DNA from: Pseudoalteromonas sp. H105
GTDB lineage: Bacteria > Pseudomonadota > Gammaproteobacteria > Enterobacterales > Alteromonadaceae
NCBI RefSeq assembly: GCF_001469215.1
Contig: NZ_LOFH01000002.1
Location: 124,001 to 188,000, forward strand
DNA length: 64,000 bases
Direction: 5' to 3'
Below, piece by piece: positions 46,860 through 55,901 of this stretch. A program made the translations under genes and the position numbers. The notes under the pieces are model-generated. The model worked only from the letters and a program-made list of their open reading frames with translations, was not told the DNA's origin and did no database searches. Position 1 is the first letter of the stretch. Each line of letters opens with the position of its first letter.

Positions 46860-47137
46860 TCTAATTTCCCCAGTTAGAATTATTATAATTTTCACACTAA
46901 TTTTAGCGTTGTAAACTAAACCGTGTGATTTATTTATACATATTGTTAACCAGTTGTGCAAGATGTTAAAAAGAAAGGTTTTTTTGTTTTTTATATAGAG
47001 GAAAATTAAAAGTTGCTAACCTACCTGAAAAATAACGAGTTTTTTAGGTGGGCATCATACGATTTGCTCAAACTTAAGCCTGATCGGCCCGATTATTTTA
47101 AAAATTAATTTAATTTTTTCATAGACTCATAAGAATA

Positions 47138-47311
47138 TTATGAATCAGGAGTGTTTTGAGTTGTTAATTCGCGCCATTGCTTTAATGCATCGCGGTATTC
47201 ATCCCATACACATGGGCAACAACTGCCGCCTCCACAGCATTCGTCTGAAGCAGGCCTTTGTGGTTTTTTGGGTTGTTCTTGTGTTTTTGGTTGACACGCG
47301 TGTGGGTTCAT
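47138..47311 (-). CDS. Oxidoreductase-like domain small protein
   Basis: A 57-residue protein from ATG 47311. DECCGGGSCCPCVWDEYRDA and LKQWRE match the N-terminal 'oxidoreductase-like' domain (CCGxGCxxCVWDxY), known as short stand-alone bacterial proteins and in larger eukaryotic ones. Function is not established; the cysteines suggest metal or cluster binding. The longer frame from 47443 has an odd N-terminus and overlaps the divergent gene, so the short form is preferred. Confidence 0.8.
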   Translation of the reverse strand: MNPHACQPKTQEQPKKPQRPASDECCGGGSCCPCVWDEYRDALKQWRELTTQNTPDS

Positions 47312-47412
47312 TTTAACAGGTACGATTTCATTTGTTTTTAAGTAGAGAAAGTATATCACAGCAAATGTAAATTCTACTTTGTGAACACGCTCGGCTATGT
47401 GAAAATGCCGCA

Positions 47413-47838
47413 ATGAAATTATACAAAGTAATTCACCGGGCACCTATTCGCGTTGTCAAAATAGGTAAGAGGCGCCAGCATTTGCGTTTTAAGCGCGCGA
47501 TGGTGGCGTTAAAAATTGCTTTGGCGCAAGAAAAACACGAAACTAAAGAAATGCTTTCAATTTACCGTCGTTATACCCAAGGTGATGTGACTAAAGAAGA
47601 GTTAGCAAAGGCGAATAGTCAATTTGTTGATATTCTTAAGGGATTAGGGCTTGGGGTATTTGCTGTTTTACCCTTTGCACCCATTACAATTCCTTTGGTT
47701 GTGAAGTTAGGACGATGGGTGGGGGTTGATGTGCTGCCTAGTTCTTTTAACATCAATAAGCCACTAAAAGAAATAGATCAACAAATCGTAAAAGATGAAC
47801 AGAAAAACCATTCAAGTGATCAATCTGTAAAAAAATAA
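47413..47838 (+). CDS. LETM1-like domain protein
   Basis: A 141-residue protein with a basic N-terminus, a helical hairpin and the segment FVDILKGLGLGVFAVLPFAP followed by ITIPLVVKLG and VLPSSFNI. The run LPF-x-LP-x-LPSSF is like the ribosome-binding LETM1-related domain. Membrane association through residues ~75-105 is likely. It is divergent from the oxidoreductase-like gene. The assignment rests on the short motif, and function in bacteria is unclear. Confidence 0.6.
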   Translation: MKLYKVIHRAPIRVVKIGKRRQHLRFKRAMVALKIALAQEKHETKEMLSIYRRYTQGDVTKEELAKANSQFVDILKGLGLGVFAVLPFAPITIPLVVKLGRWVGVDVLPSSFNINKPLKEIDQQIVKDEQKNHSSDQSVKK

Positions 47839-47919
47839 TGCCGCAACTTAGGGAAGTCGACGTTTAACCTATACCTTTTGTTTAGGGTTATTGGTATGCT
47901 AGGTATAAATTTTTACTAA

Positions 47920-49299
47920 ATGAGTCATTCAATGAGTGCATTAATTTGTCATACTTCTTCTGGAATTCCTTTATCTTTTGTTACTAGAAGTAATCTTTCA
48001 GATTGGTTAGAGCAGCAGTCCATTTTTTTACAAAACTGGTTGAAAAGTTGTGATTTCAAAAAGCACGGTTTAGCCCTGGTTGTTAATGAACAATCAGGCT
48101 CATTGGCACATGCATACTGCTTGGTTGATAGTCTTGATGATTTTTGGTTGGCGGGTGATTTAGCATCAAAATTACCTGAAGGCCGTTATCAAATTCAAGA
48201 CCTTGATGAAAAATTAGAACAAATAGCACTTGGTTTTATGTTAGGTGGTTATGAGTTTAGCGAATATAAAGTCAACAGTGCGGTAAAAGCACAATTGGCT
48301 ATCGAAGATAAAGCTATTTTTACACGCTTAAACCACCAAGCGAGTGCTATTAATCTTGTTCGTGACTTGGTGAATACACCTGCTGCAGATATGATGCCTC
48401 AGCACTTATCGCAAGTGATGGCTGACCTTGCTACTACATATCAAGGCGAATTTAGTGAATGGGTTGGTGATGAATTATTAGAACAAAATTACCCTACTAT
48501 TCATATGGTTGGCCGTGCGAGTGAAAATAAACCTCGCTTGCTTGATTTAAAGTGGGGCGATAAAAATGCACCTCTAGTTACCCTTGTAGGTAAAGGTGTG
48601 TGTTTTGACTCAGGTGGATTAGATTTAAAGCCAAGCTCTGGTATGCGTAACATGAAAAAGGACATGGGAGGCGCTGCCCATGTTATTGGTCTCGCGCAGC
48701 TTATTATGGCCGCTGGTTTACCTATTCGGCTTCGTGTGCTGGTACCAGCAGTAGAAAATGCCGTGTCGCGTAACGCATTTCGTCCAGGTGACGTGATTAA
48801 AACCCGTAAGGGTATTATGGTTGAGATTGATAATACAGATGCAGAAGGCCGCTTAGTGTTATGTGATGCACTTAGTGAAGCGCAAAATGATGAGCCGGAA
48901 TTACTGATCGATTTTGCAACCCTTACAGGCGCATGTCGTGTTGCATTGGGGACGGAGCTACCAGGCTTTTTCTCAACGAATCGTGATGTAGCTAATGGTA
49001 TTATCGACTCAGGCATGGGGGTGAACGACCCTGTGTGGCAGTTACCGTTATTTGAACAATACAAAGGCTTTTTAAAGAGTGATGTTGCTGATATGACTAA
49101 CTGCTCAAATACACCATTTGGTGGCGCAATAACAGCTGCGCTTTACTTAAAAGAGTTTGTAGAGCCTACAACTGATTGGGTTCACTTTGATGTAATGGCA
49201 TGGAACTTACGTTCATTACCGGGTCGCCCTGCAGGCGGCGAAGCGCTGGGTGTTCGTGCCGTATTTAATTACCTACAAAGTCGTTTTGAAAGTGCGTAA
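47920..49299 (+). CDS. M17 family leucyl aminopeptidase
   Basis: A 459-residue cytosolic metallopeptidase. KGVCFDSGGLDLKPSSGMRN, then MKKDMGGAAHV and NTDAEGRLVLCDAL contain the Lys, Asp and Glu ligands of the two-metal site and the catalytic Arg of PepA. VRDLVNTPAADMMP is the linker motif. The protein is a little shorter than E. coli PepA, with a divergent N-terminal domain, so it may be a PepB-like paralogue. ATG 47920 and ATG 47932 are both possible starts; neither has a clear ribosome-binding site. Confidence 0.92.
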   Translation: MSHSMSALICHTSSGIPLSFVTRSNLSDWLEQQSIFLQNWLKSCDFKKHGLALVVNEQSGSLAHAYCLVDSLDDFWLAGDLASKLPEGRYQIQDLDEKLEQIALGFMLGGYEFSEYKVNSAVKAQLAIEDKAIFTRLNHQASAINLVRDLVNTPAADMMPQHLSQVMADLATTYQGEFSEWVGDELLEQNYPTIHMVGRASENKPRLLDLKWGDKNAPLVTLVGKGVCFDSGGLDLKPSSGMRNMKKDMGGAAHVIGLAQLIMAAGLPIRLRVLVPAVENAVSRNAFRPGDVIKTRKGIMVEIDNTDAEGRLVLCDALSEAQNDEPELLIDFATLTGACRVALGTELPGFFSTNRDVANGIIDSGMGVNDPVWQLPLFEQYKGFLKSDVADMTNCSNTPFGGAITAALYLKEFVEPTTDWVHFDVMAWNLRSLPGRPAGGEALGVRAVFNYLQSRFESA

Positions 49300-49300
49300 A

Positions 49301-49687
49301 TTAAACTTGGTATAACTCTAAAGGTAAATCATCGGGATCGGCAAAAAATGTAAACGCTTTCCCGGTGATTTCGTCCACTCTTATCTCCTCAACATCAACA
49401 CCTTGCGCTTCTAATACGTGTTTTGCTTGTTTTATATCTTTGACTGCAAATGCTAAGTGTCTAAGTCCTTGTGCTTCGGGGTAGCTAGGCCTGATAGGCG
49501 CATCAGGAAACGAAAAAAGTTCTATTTGACTGCCATCCGCAAGTGCAAGATCCAACTTATAAGAATCCCGTTCTTCACGATAGTGCTCATTGATAACCGT
49601 TAATCCGAGTATCTTTGTGTAAAAAGCCTTGGATTCAATGTAATTACTGCAGATTATTGCAGCATGATGAATGGCTAAAAGTTCCAT
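49301..49687 (-). CDS. VOC family metalloprotein (YaeR/GloA2-like)
   Basis: A 128-residue glyoxalase-fold protein. IHHAAIICSNYIESKAFYTK, the GLRHLAFAVKDI block and FFADPDDLPLELYQ are as in the YaeR / SMU1112c group, with metal-ligand His and Glu in these strands. The catalytic role is uncertain. GGAG lies before the ATG. A complete terminator hairpin ends 8 bases upstream of the start, so expression must start at a promoter very close by or read through it. Confidence 0.88.
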   Translation of the reverse strand: MELLAIHHAAIICSNYIESKAFYTKILGLTVINEHYREERDSYKLDLALADGSQIELFSFPDAPIRPSYPEAQGLRHLAFAVKDIKQAKHVLEAQGVDVEEIRVDEITGKAFTFFADPDDLPLELYQV

Positions 49688-49695
49688 AATGCTCC

Positions 49696-49722
49696 ATAAA
49701 AAAAGCGCGTATATACGCGCTT
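49696..49722 (-). terminator. Terminator or attenuator directly upstream of the VOC gene
   Basis: The 20-base perfect palindrome AAGCGCGTATATACGCGCTT is followed on the minus strand by a run of T, ending 8 bases before the VOC gene start. It should end transcripts from the KAS III gene and may attenuate VOC gene expression. Confidence 0.8.
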
Positions 49723-49872
49723 AAGACTAGGGTCTGTTTGGCATTGATGCTGCGTTATCACCTATCTATAGGGAATTACCACACTACACAGTCTCTGCCT
49801 TGTCTAAATACTAAGCAAATTGCTGTACACTTAACCTTGAAAGGTCAAAACAGGCACTAGCTAAGTTTGTAC

Positions 49873-50940
49873 TTATTGCTTACACGCAGCGGCCGCTGCA
49901 GCAACAAGCTCTAATCCTGATTGTTCACAAGGTGGTAGTGTCGCGTCACTTATTGCTATAGGCTTTACCCGATCCCCCCATTTGATATAACTTGCTGCCC
50001 ACGTTAAACCAGCCCCAAAAGCGGCTGACATAATATTTGCATGCGGCTTTATTAAGCCTTGTTCAACAGCCTCACATAACGCGATAGCGATTGTTGCAGC
50101 TGAAGTATTACCATATTCGCCAATGTTTACCATTACTTTTTCATCATCAACCTTCAAACGGTGCTGAATTGCTTGAATGATTCGAAGGTTAGCTTGGTGA
50201 GGAACCAATACATCGATTTCGTCTAAACTTAAGTTTGCTTGAGTAAGAACATCATCGCATGCTTCACTCATGCCTTTAACAGCACGTTTAAATATTTCAC
50301 GGCCTTCAAACAACAAATCAGATGGACCCGCTGGGCTGTATTTATCTATGTCACTGCCAAAATTGGTAATGTGTAAAATATCACGGTCTTCACTGTCGCA
50401 GCCCGTTTTGGTGCCCAGTAGACCCGCAGGCGTATCCGCAGCTTCTAAAACAACAGCACCCGCGCCATCGCCAAATAATACGGCACTATCTCGACGATCC
50501 CAGTTTACATACCACGTCATGCGCTCAGCAGCGATCACCACCGCTTTTTTAATCATACCCGCTTGAATTTGTGCTGTTGCGGCTTGCATTGCATATAAAA
50601 AGCCTGAGCATGCAGCGTTTGTATCCATGGCAGCGGCACCTATAGCACCAATATTTTTTTGTACCAATGAGGCTGTATTTGCCACCATCGTTGACGGTGT
50701 GCAGGTTGCCAGAAGAACAAGATCAATGTCTTTAGCATCAATACCAGCGCATGCAATGGCATGTTTAGCAGCAACGGTCGCTAACTCTGCGGTGCTTACA
50801 TGACTGACTCTGCGCGATTTTATACCTGTACGAGATGTGATCCATTCATCATTAGTATCAACTAGTTGGCTTATTTCATCATTGCTAATGCGTGCTGGTG
50901 GAATGCATTTACCCCAACCAGTAATGTGTGCGTAAGACAT
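49873..50940 (-). CDS. 3-oxoacyl-ACP synthase III family protein
   Basis: A 355-residue thiolase-fold enzyme. The nucleophile is Cys111 in [12 protein letters not shown]; the His of [10 protein letters not shown] and Asn of [11 protein letters not shown] complete the KAS III triad. [12 protein letters not shown] is the CoA-binding start region. It condenses acyl-CoA with malonyl-ACP. There is no fab cluster around it, so it may be a secondary FabH serving a special acyl pathway rather than the housekeeping enzyme. Confidence 0.92.
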   Translation of the reverse strand: MSYAHITGWGKCIPPARISNDEISQLVDTNDEWITSRTGIKSRRVSHVSTAELATVAAKHAIACAGIDAKDIDLVLLATCTPSTMVANTASLVQKNIGAIGAAAMDTNAACSGFLYAMQAATAQIQAGMIKKAVVIAAERMTWYVNWDRRDSAVLFGDGAGAVVLEAADTPAGLLGTKTGCDSEDRDILHITNFGSDIDKYSPAGPSDLLFEGREIFKRAVKGMSEACDDVLTQANLSLDEIDVLVPHQANLRIIQAIQHRLKVDDEKVMVNIGEYGNTSAATIAIALCEAVEQGLIKPHANIMSAAFGAGLTWAASYIKWGDRVKPIAISDATLPPCEQSGLELVAAAAAACKQ

Positions 50941-51345
50941 AGTGTGTTCTCTTTAAGTGGTCAGACATCTGTCATTAATGATGTGTTTATACCAAAATTC
51001 AGCTTGTAACACTAGTTAGATGCAGGTTTACACTGTAAATATTGGTATTTAAACAAATTTGCGTCAATGGTCGTTGATAAATTAGCTATATAAAATGAAT
51101 TCGGCTTATAATTTACTTGTTTAATCAAGTAAATTTGACTACTCAGAGCGCGTACAATTAATGAGGTGCCTAAATACGTAGCTCATTTCAATATCAAATC
51201 GCAAGTTGACTTTACAGCTGGTCTCTTTGTTGAGTAATTATATACAACTGTTTATTATCAATAAGAAAAGCTAGCAGCAAACTTAGCATATCACTAGTGC
51301 TGATCACACTTACTAATAGAGTTTCAAACAACATTAGGAGCTACT
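50941..51345. other. Divergent intergenic region with a long inverted repeat
   Basis: No gene is seen in these 405 bases. AATTTACTTG, six bases, CAAGTAAATT (51110-51135) is a perfect 10+10 palindrome and could be an operator for either neighbour. AGGAG before 51346 is the ribosome-binding site of the DUF4440 gene. Confidence 0.5.
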
Positions 51346-51750
51346 ATGAGTAGTAAAATTAAGGTTTCATTATTTAACCACTTAATAGAGGTAGAACGTC
51401 AATTACTTGAGCCAGAAGTCCGTCAGTCGGCTAACGCTCTAGATGCGTTGCTCGATGATGATTTTATTGAAATAGCCAGTAATGGAACTGTGTTTAGTAA
51501 GTTTGAAGTATTAACGCGTCTTCCTACAGAAGTCGTTCCGCAGTTTTATAATCAAAATTTTAAAGGCCGCATGCTCAGCGAGGAGATTGCACAATTAAGT
51601 TACCAAGCTGCTTATCGACGCTCAGCACGCGCAGAATTTAATTATTCAATTCGAATGTCATTATGGCGTTATACAAATTCATCTTGGAAAATGGTGTTTC
51701 ATCAAGGAACCCCATGTGCAGTTTTTTCCATCTCAATGGACGAAGATTAA
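51346..51750 (+). CDS. DUF4440 / NTF2-like protein
   Basis: A 134-residue protein of the SnoaL/NTF2-like cone fold. LLEPEVRQSANALDALLDDD, FIEIASNGTVFSKFEVL, IRMSLWRYTNSSWKMVFHQGTP match DUF4440 proteins. It is 22 bases before the regB-like gene and probably in the same operon. Function is unknown; a small-molecule-binding or accessory role in the regulatory pair is possible. AGGAG is well placed. Confidence 0.82.
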   Translation: MSSKIKVSLFNHLIEVERQLLEPEVRQSANALDALLDDDFIEIASNGTVFSKFEVLTRLPTEVVPQFYNQNFKGRMLSEEIAQLSYQAAYRRSARAEFNYSIRMSLWRYTNSSWKMVFHQGTPCAVFSISMDED

Positions 51751-51772
51751 CTCTTTTTTAGGTTTTACTGTT

Positions 51773-53020
51773 ATGGCATTTTTAACGCGGACAGACCCCG
51801 CCATTAGCCGATTGTTGATGTTACGATCTGGCGCAATTGCAATACAACTGCTCGCAGTGATCGCTGTTTACTTTCTACTTGAGCATCAAATTGCCCTTTA
51901 TGAGTTATTACTCGTTATCTCGTTAGAGGCGCTTTTTCAAATTTTTAGTGTGATTGCTTATCGTAATGTTAGCAAAGCCAACGAGATAGGCATGTTAATG
52001 CAGCTCACAGCTGATGTGTTATTTTTAACTATATTATTATCACTCAGTGGTGGTGCAACGAATGCGTTTGTGTCGCTATTACTGTTACCAATTATGATTG
52101 CTGCGGTGAGTGTCAGCGCTAAGGGCTTAGCTTACATTGCAATTTTGGCTATCGCGGCATACAGCTTATTACTAGTAAAAGTGCCTCAACACAGCATGCA
52201 TGATATGGATATGACCAGTCACTTTATTGGAATGTGGGTCAATTTTGTGATCAGTGCCAGTGTGATTGCCTTAGTTGTGGGGGCAATGAATCGCGCTTTA
52301 CGTTTTCGAGAGCAAACTATTGCTAGCGTTAGAGAGAAGCAATTACGCTCCGAGCAAATTGTCACACTTGATGGTGCAGCGGTGCAAATAACTCACCAGT
52401 TAGCAAGTCCAATCGCTAATCTTCAATTGATATTTGAAGAGCTCCAGGAAGAACAACCTGACAATGCATTAATCACTGAGATGCAAAAACCCCTTGCGCA
52501 GTGTAAAGCGCAATTAAATCATTTCAGAGAGCTGTCGGCGCAGTTGAGAACACACAGTAATATAAGTTCTGTCCGGTTATTAGATCTAGCGCAACAAATT
52601 CAAGATACAATATTGTTACACTATCCAGATCAGCAGCTCACATGGCAAAATGAAACGCCCAATGTGAGTGTTGTAAGCGATGCAATGTTATTGCCAGCAA
52701 TATTAAATTTATTACAAAATGCCACAACGGCGAACCAACAAAATAATCAAAATCAGTTGACATTAAGCTGGCAATTTTCTAATCAAGGCAGTGAGCAAGA
52801 CCTAAGCTTATTAATACGCGATTATGGGAAAGGCTTTACTAAAGAGCAACTAAACCAGCTTGGCGGGCAGTTAATGCCGAGTAACTCAGGCATGGGGTTA
52901 GCTGTAATGCTATCAAATGCAACATTTGAGCGTCTGCAGGGCTCTTTAACCTTGTTTAACCATGAACAAGGCGGTGCTGTGGCAAAAGTAAAACTGGCAT
53001 TAACGAACGAAGGTGATTAA
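51773..53020 (+). CDS. RegB/PrrB-type redox-responsive sensor histidine kinase
   Basis: A 415-residue kinase with about six N-terminal TM helices. LSGGATNAFVSLLLLPIM corresponds to the quinone-binding GGxxNPF motif of RegB, with Ala replacing Pro. The H-box is ITHQLASPIANL. A Cys in PLAQCKAQL sits where RegB has its redox-active cysteine. The C-terminal ATPase has N-box LNLLQNATTA and G-box NSGMGLAV. In alphaproteobacteria RegB-RegA control respiration and redox balance. ATG 51773 is preferred to upstream frame starts that overlap the DUF4440 gene. The stop overlaps the regulator start. Confidence 0.85.
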   Translation: MAFLTRTDPAISRLLMLRSGAIAIQLLAVIAVYFLLEHQIALYELLLVISLEALFQIFSVIAYRNVSKANEIGMLMQLTADVLFLTILLSLSGGATNAFVSLLLLPIMIAAVSVSAKGLAYIAILAIAAYSLLLVKVPQHSMHDMDMTSHFIGMWVNFVISASVIALVVGAMNRALRFREQTIASVREKQLRSEQIVTLDGAAVQITHQLASPIANLQLIFEELQEEQPDNALITEMQKPLAQCKAQLNHFRELSAQLRTHSNISSVRLLDLAQQIQDTILLHYPDQQLTWQNETPNVSVVSDAMLLPAILNLLQNATTANQQNNQNQLTLSWQFSNQGSEQDLSLLIRDYGKGFTKEQLNQLGGQLMPSNSGMGLAVMLSNATFERLQGSLTLFNHEQGGAVAKVKLALTNEGD

Positions 53021-53550
53021 TGAGACTGCTCATAATCGAAGATGATGAAAGCCTCGCCAGCACTTTATCAAGACGATTAACCAAACAAGGGTTTATTTGC
53101 AATGTGGCACATACTAGCCAACAGGCTTTAGTGCTCGCAGAGCAAATTACACCGACCCATCTTTTATTAGACATGAAGCTTGCAGATGAGAATGGAATGG
53201 CGCTTCTTACTCCATTGAGGGGCTTATTACCTCAGTGCCACATCGTTTTGTTAACGGGGTTTGCAAGTATTGCAACAGCCGTGGAAGCCATGCGCTTAGG
53301 CGCTAATGATTATCTAACAAAGCCGGTGGATATGCCTACGCTAGTGAATGCATTATGCCCAAATACGGATCTGCCAACAGAGGTGGTTAGTGCATCCGAT
53401 ACAGTGATGTCAGCAGAGCGGTTAGAGTGGGAACATATTCAACAAGTATTGCATTGTAATCAGGGGAATATTTCTGCAACAGCGCGACAACTCAATATGC
53501 ACCGGCGTACATTACAGCGAAAATTACAGAAAAAACCTGTTAAGCGATAG
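53020..53550 (+). CDS. RegA/PrrA/ActR-type response regulator
   Basis: A 176-residue regulator: receiver with phospho-acceptor Asp51 (HLLLDMKLADENG) and a Fis-type HTH whose end, NISATARQLNMHRRTLQRKL, is the nearly invariant RegA recognition helix. It starts at the last base of the kinase stop codon. It should bind DNA in response to phosphorylation by the upstream kinase. A long hairpin follows at 53611. Confidence 0.92.
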   Translation: MRLLIIEDDESLASTLSRRLTKQGFICNVAHTSQQALVLAEQITPTHLLLDMKLADENGMALLTPLRGLLPQCHIVLLTGFASIATAVEAMRLGANDYLTKPVDMPTLVNALCPNTDLPTEVVSASDTVMSAERLEWEHIQQVLHCNQGNISATARQLNMHRRTLQRKLQKKPVKR

Positions 53551-53610
53551 CTTCAATGACATATGTAATTTAGCTATACGATCATCGGAAAAGTCAGATT
53601 TTCTAATTAA

Positions 53611-53643
53611 ATAGCATGTTCTATGTATAAGAGAACATGCTAT
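53611..53643. other. Long hairpin downstream of the RegA-like gene
   Basis: ATAGCATGTTCT, nine bases, AGAACATGCTAT: a perfect 12-bp stem. No clear U-run follows, so it is either a weak terminator or a binding or structured site. Confidence 0.5.
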
Positions 53644-53792
53644 ATAATAAATAAAAATCAATACCTTGTTATTCAACATCGGATTGAATAGCTGAGCTTG
53701 TTAAATTTTGCTGTTAGCTTTTGTTGCTGCAATAGGATTCATTAACTATAGTAAAAATATTCATTTTATTTAAGTTGTCATAATGAGCTCTT

Positions 53793-54197
53793 ATGGATTT
53801 TTCCCAAGTTAATTTTTTTGCCGTTTTTATTGCTGCTCTATCTTCGTTTGCTCTGGGCGGTCTTTGGTATTCACCTTTACTTTTTCAGCGAGCATGGATG
53901 GAGGGGTGTGGTCTGACAGAGTTAGATTTAAAAACAGTGAATCCAAAAAGGGTCTTTGGTGGTAGTTTTATTCTGTCTTTAATTATTGCCTTTAGTTTGT
54001 CGTTATTTTTTGGACCAACACCTAGCGTGGGGTTTAGCGTTGGAGCCGCTTTTTTAATTGGTGTCTGTTGGATTGGAAGCGCTTACGGTATCACTTACTT
54101 ATTTGAACAGCGCCCTCTTAAATTATTTATGATTAACAGCGGTTATCATATTTTGCAATTTACAATTATGGGCTTAATTTTGGGTTTACTGCCCTAA
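53793..54197 (+). CDS. DUF1761 family membrane protein
   Basis: A 134-residue protein with four hydrophobic segments. ALGGLWYSPLLFQRAWMEG and INSGYHILQFTIMGLILGL are the conserved DUF1761 parts. Function unknown. It stands alone between the regBA-like operon and a zinc-ribbon gene. Confidence 0.82.
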   Translation: MDFSQVNFFAVFIAALSSFALGGLWYSPLLFQRAWMEGCGLTELDLKTVNPKRVFGGSFILSLIIAFSLSLFFGPTPSVGFSVGAAFLIGVCWIGSAYGITYLFEQRPLKLFMINSGYHILQFTIMGLILGLLP

Positions 54198-54245
54198 GCT
54201 GATACACTTTAAGCCTGTTATTTACAACATATCCCCCTGTGAGTT

Positions 54246-54497
54246 ATGGCAAAGCCGAATAAAAAAGGACCGACAAAAACAGTTGATATCTTTTGCGGGC
54301 ACTGCAAAGCGCAGCTATATAAATACCGCAAAGGCGGAAAAGGCGCACTCGTTAAATGCTTTGTTGAGCGCATAAGCCAAGACTTCACTTCTACACCGTG
54401 TATATGCCCTCAATGCGAACGTCCTTTTGCCCGCGAAACCATGATCCGCGGCGCACCTGCTTATAAAATAATTGGCGGTAAAGTAACGTTGAAGTGA
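54246..54497 (+). CDS. Small zinc-ribbon protein
   Basis: An 83-residue basic protein with CGHC near the N-terminus and CICPQC further on, a likely four-cysteine zinc site, plus KYRKGGKGALVKCFVERI. Such short conserved proteins are common in marine gammaproteobacteria with no assigned role. The composition suggests nucleic-acid or protein binding. Confidence 0.65.
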   Translation: MAKPNKKGPTKTVDIFCGHCKAQLYKYRKGGKGALVKCFVERISQDFTSTPCICPQCERPFARETMIRGAPAYKIIGGKVTLK

Positions 54498-54876
54498 CTG
54501 TACAAAACCTCAGCGATTTTGTGAATTAAAAATGTGTAAAGCAAAGTCTGGAGTGGTTGAATATTACTATATCAAGTCCAATATAGTTGCTTTAATAAAT
54601 TTATGCTCTGACTCTATTGAGCTCAATTTACTGTCTTTAGTGTAAGGTTATTCAACGGCTTTAAACTGGTAAATAGAGTGAACACTTTTTGATGAAAGGT
54701 AATAGGTCAAATAACACTGAATAAATGCCAAGTTAGTATGAGGCTAAATTACCCTCACACATTTTTAGTAACCCCAATAAAAAACTAAACATGGTTACAT
54801 AATTAACATCGTGGTAGCATTTGCGGTAAAAATTATTTTACCGTTTTTAAATTTAATTTCAGCGAGGAGTTTAGGT
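54498..54876. other. Gap without recognisable gene
   Basis: No coding frame or strong repeat is seen in these 379 bases. TGAGG/CCTCA near 54738-54758 forms a weak hairpin followed by TTTTT and may be a terminator. The end carries the AGGAG site of the next gene. Confidence 0.4.
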
Positions 54877-55092
54877 ATGGAAGGATACAATTTTGATGCA
54901 TCGGTTTTAATACCAATCTTAACTTTATACAGCCTTATATTTGTATGTTCAAACCTATGGATATCAGCCGACCACTCTGTATCAAAAAGAAAAGTTGTTC
55001 TTTATGCATTTTTTATTGGAATGTTCTTCACATTAATTTCGCCTTTTTACTTGTTTTTTAGATTATATAAATATCGCTTTAAACACACTTAA
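54877..55092 (+). CDS. Small membrane protein
   Basis: A 71-residue protein from ATG 54877, preceded by GAGGAG. Two hydrophobic helices (VLIPILTLYSLIFVCSNLWI; VVLYAFFIGMFFTLISPFYL) are joined by a basic loop, with a basic C-terminus. The frame extends to a GTG at 54811, but the ribosome-binding site favours the ATG. No family recognised. Confidence 0.55.
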   Translation: MEGYNFDASVLIPILTLYSLIFVCSNLWISADHSVSKRKVVLYAFFIGMFFTLISPFYLFFRLYKYRFKHT

Positions 55093-55518
55093 ATATCAGT
55101 GAATTTTGCAGTTAACCTTGTTTTAATAAGACTCACTTTGTTAAATGAGTCTCAGTTTATCACTCGATTTATACTTTATGTGACATAAATATGAGGCTTA
55201 AGAACAACATAGAGGCAGTTTTTTCTCTTGCATACCTAAAAGTGCGAGGCGATTCAGCTTAATGTTAAATACATATAATCAGATGCCAACAGATTCTTCG
55301 GTGAAGTAAATGTGTTATGCAAAAATAAAGCGCTATTGTTGATCAAGCTTACAGACCTTTTTAGAGATAGTTCATTTTAAAAGCGGACATTTATCCTGTG
55401 GCAATTTTCTTACCCTGCTAAACTTGCTCGGTTTGCTGTTTCAATGAATGAAAACAACCCTCCCCATGGAATGGGCCAGTAGTGTGGGTAATTATAGTAA
55501 TGGACAAGGGAACCCCCC
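55093..55518. other. Gap without recognisable gene
   Basis: AGACTCA and TGAGTCT (55129-55152) form a 7-bp stem that could end the preceding small gene's transcript. Nothing else in these 426 bases looks functional. Confidence 0.4.
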
Positions 55519-55782
55519 GTGATTGCACTTTTATTTGATATTATTGGTATGACAGGTACTTTTTTAGTTGTAGGCGCGTTTTTTATGCTGCAACTGGGCA
55601 AAGCAACACCGACTGGTTTGCTTTATAACATAATGAATTTATCTGGTGCGATATTGCTACTGATAAGTCTTTGTTATAACTTCAATTTAGCGAGTTTTGT
55701 TATTGAGATTTTCTGGATAGCAGCTTCGTTAATCGGCTTATATAAATATTTAAAAGCAAAACCAGTAAGCTCAAACGCCTAA
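55519..55782 (+). CDS. CBU_0592-like small membrane protein
   Basis: An 87-residue protein from GTG 55519. Three hydrophobic helices (FDIIGMTGTFLVVGAFFML; GLLYNIMNLSGAILLLISL; VIEIFWIAASLIGLYKYL) match the CBU_0592 family of predicted membrane proteins, including the conserved YN..N..G core. Function unknown. The start codon is chosen because no ATG is in frame before the first helix. Confidence 0.7.
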   Translation: MIALLFDIIGMTGTFLVVGAFFMLQLGKATPTGLLYNIMNLSGAILLLISLCYNFNLASFVIEIFWIAASLIGLYKYLKAKPVSSNA

Positions 55783-55901
55783 AACGCGAAAAATTATCGA
55801 AAAAAAACTTACGCCATGACACATTTGTATTAATATTGTAAATGGGTGGTATCATAACGTACCAATTGCATTTTTATTAATTACAGGTGTTGAGTGGCGT
55901 A

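Noticed and set aside
50985..51050. TTTATACCAAAATTC near the KAS III promoter, suspected third copy of the repeat
   Set aside because: The match does not continue into the hairpin or the other terminal repeat.
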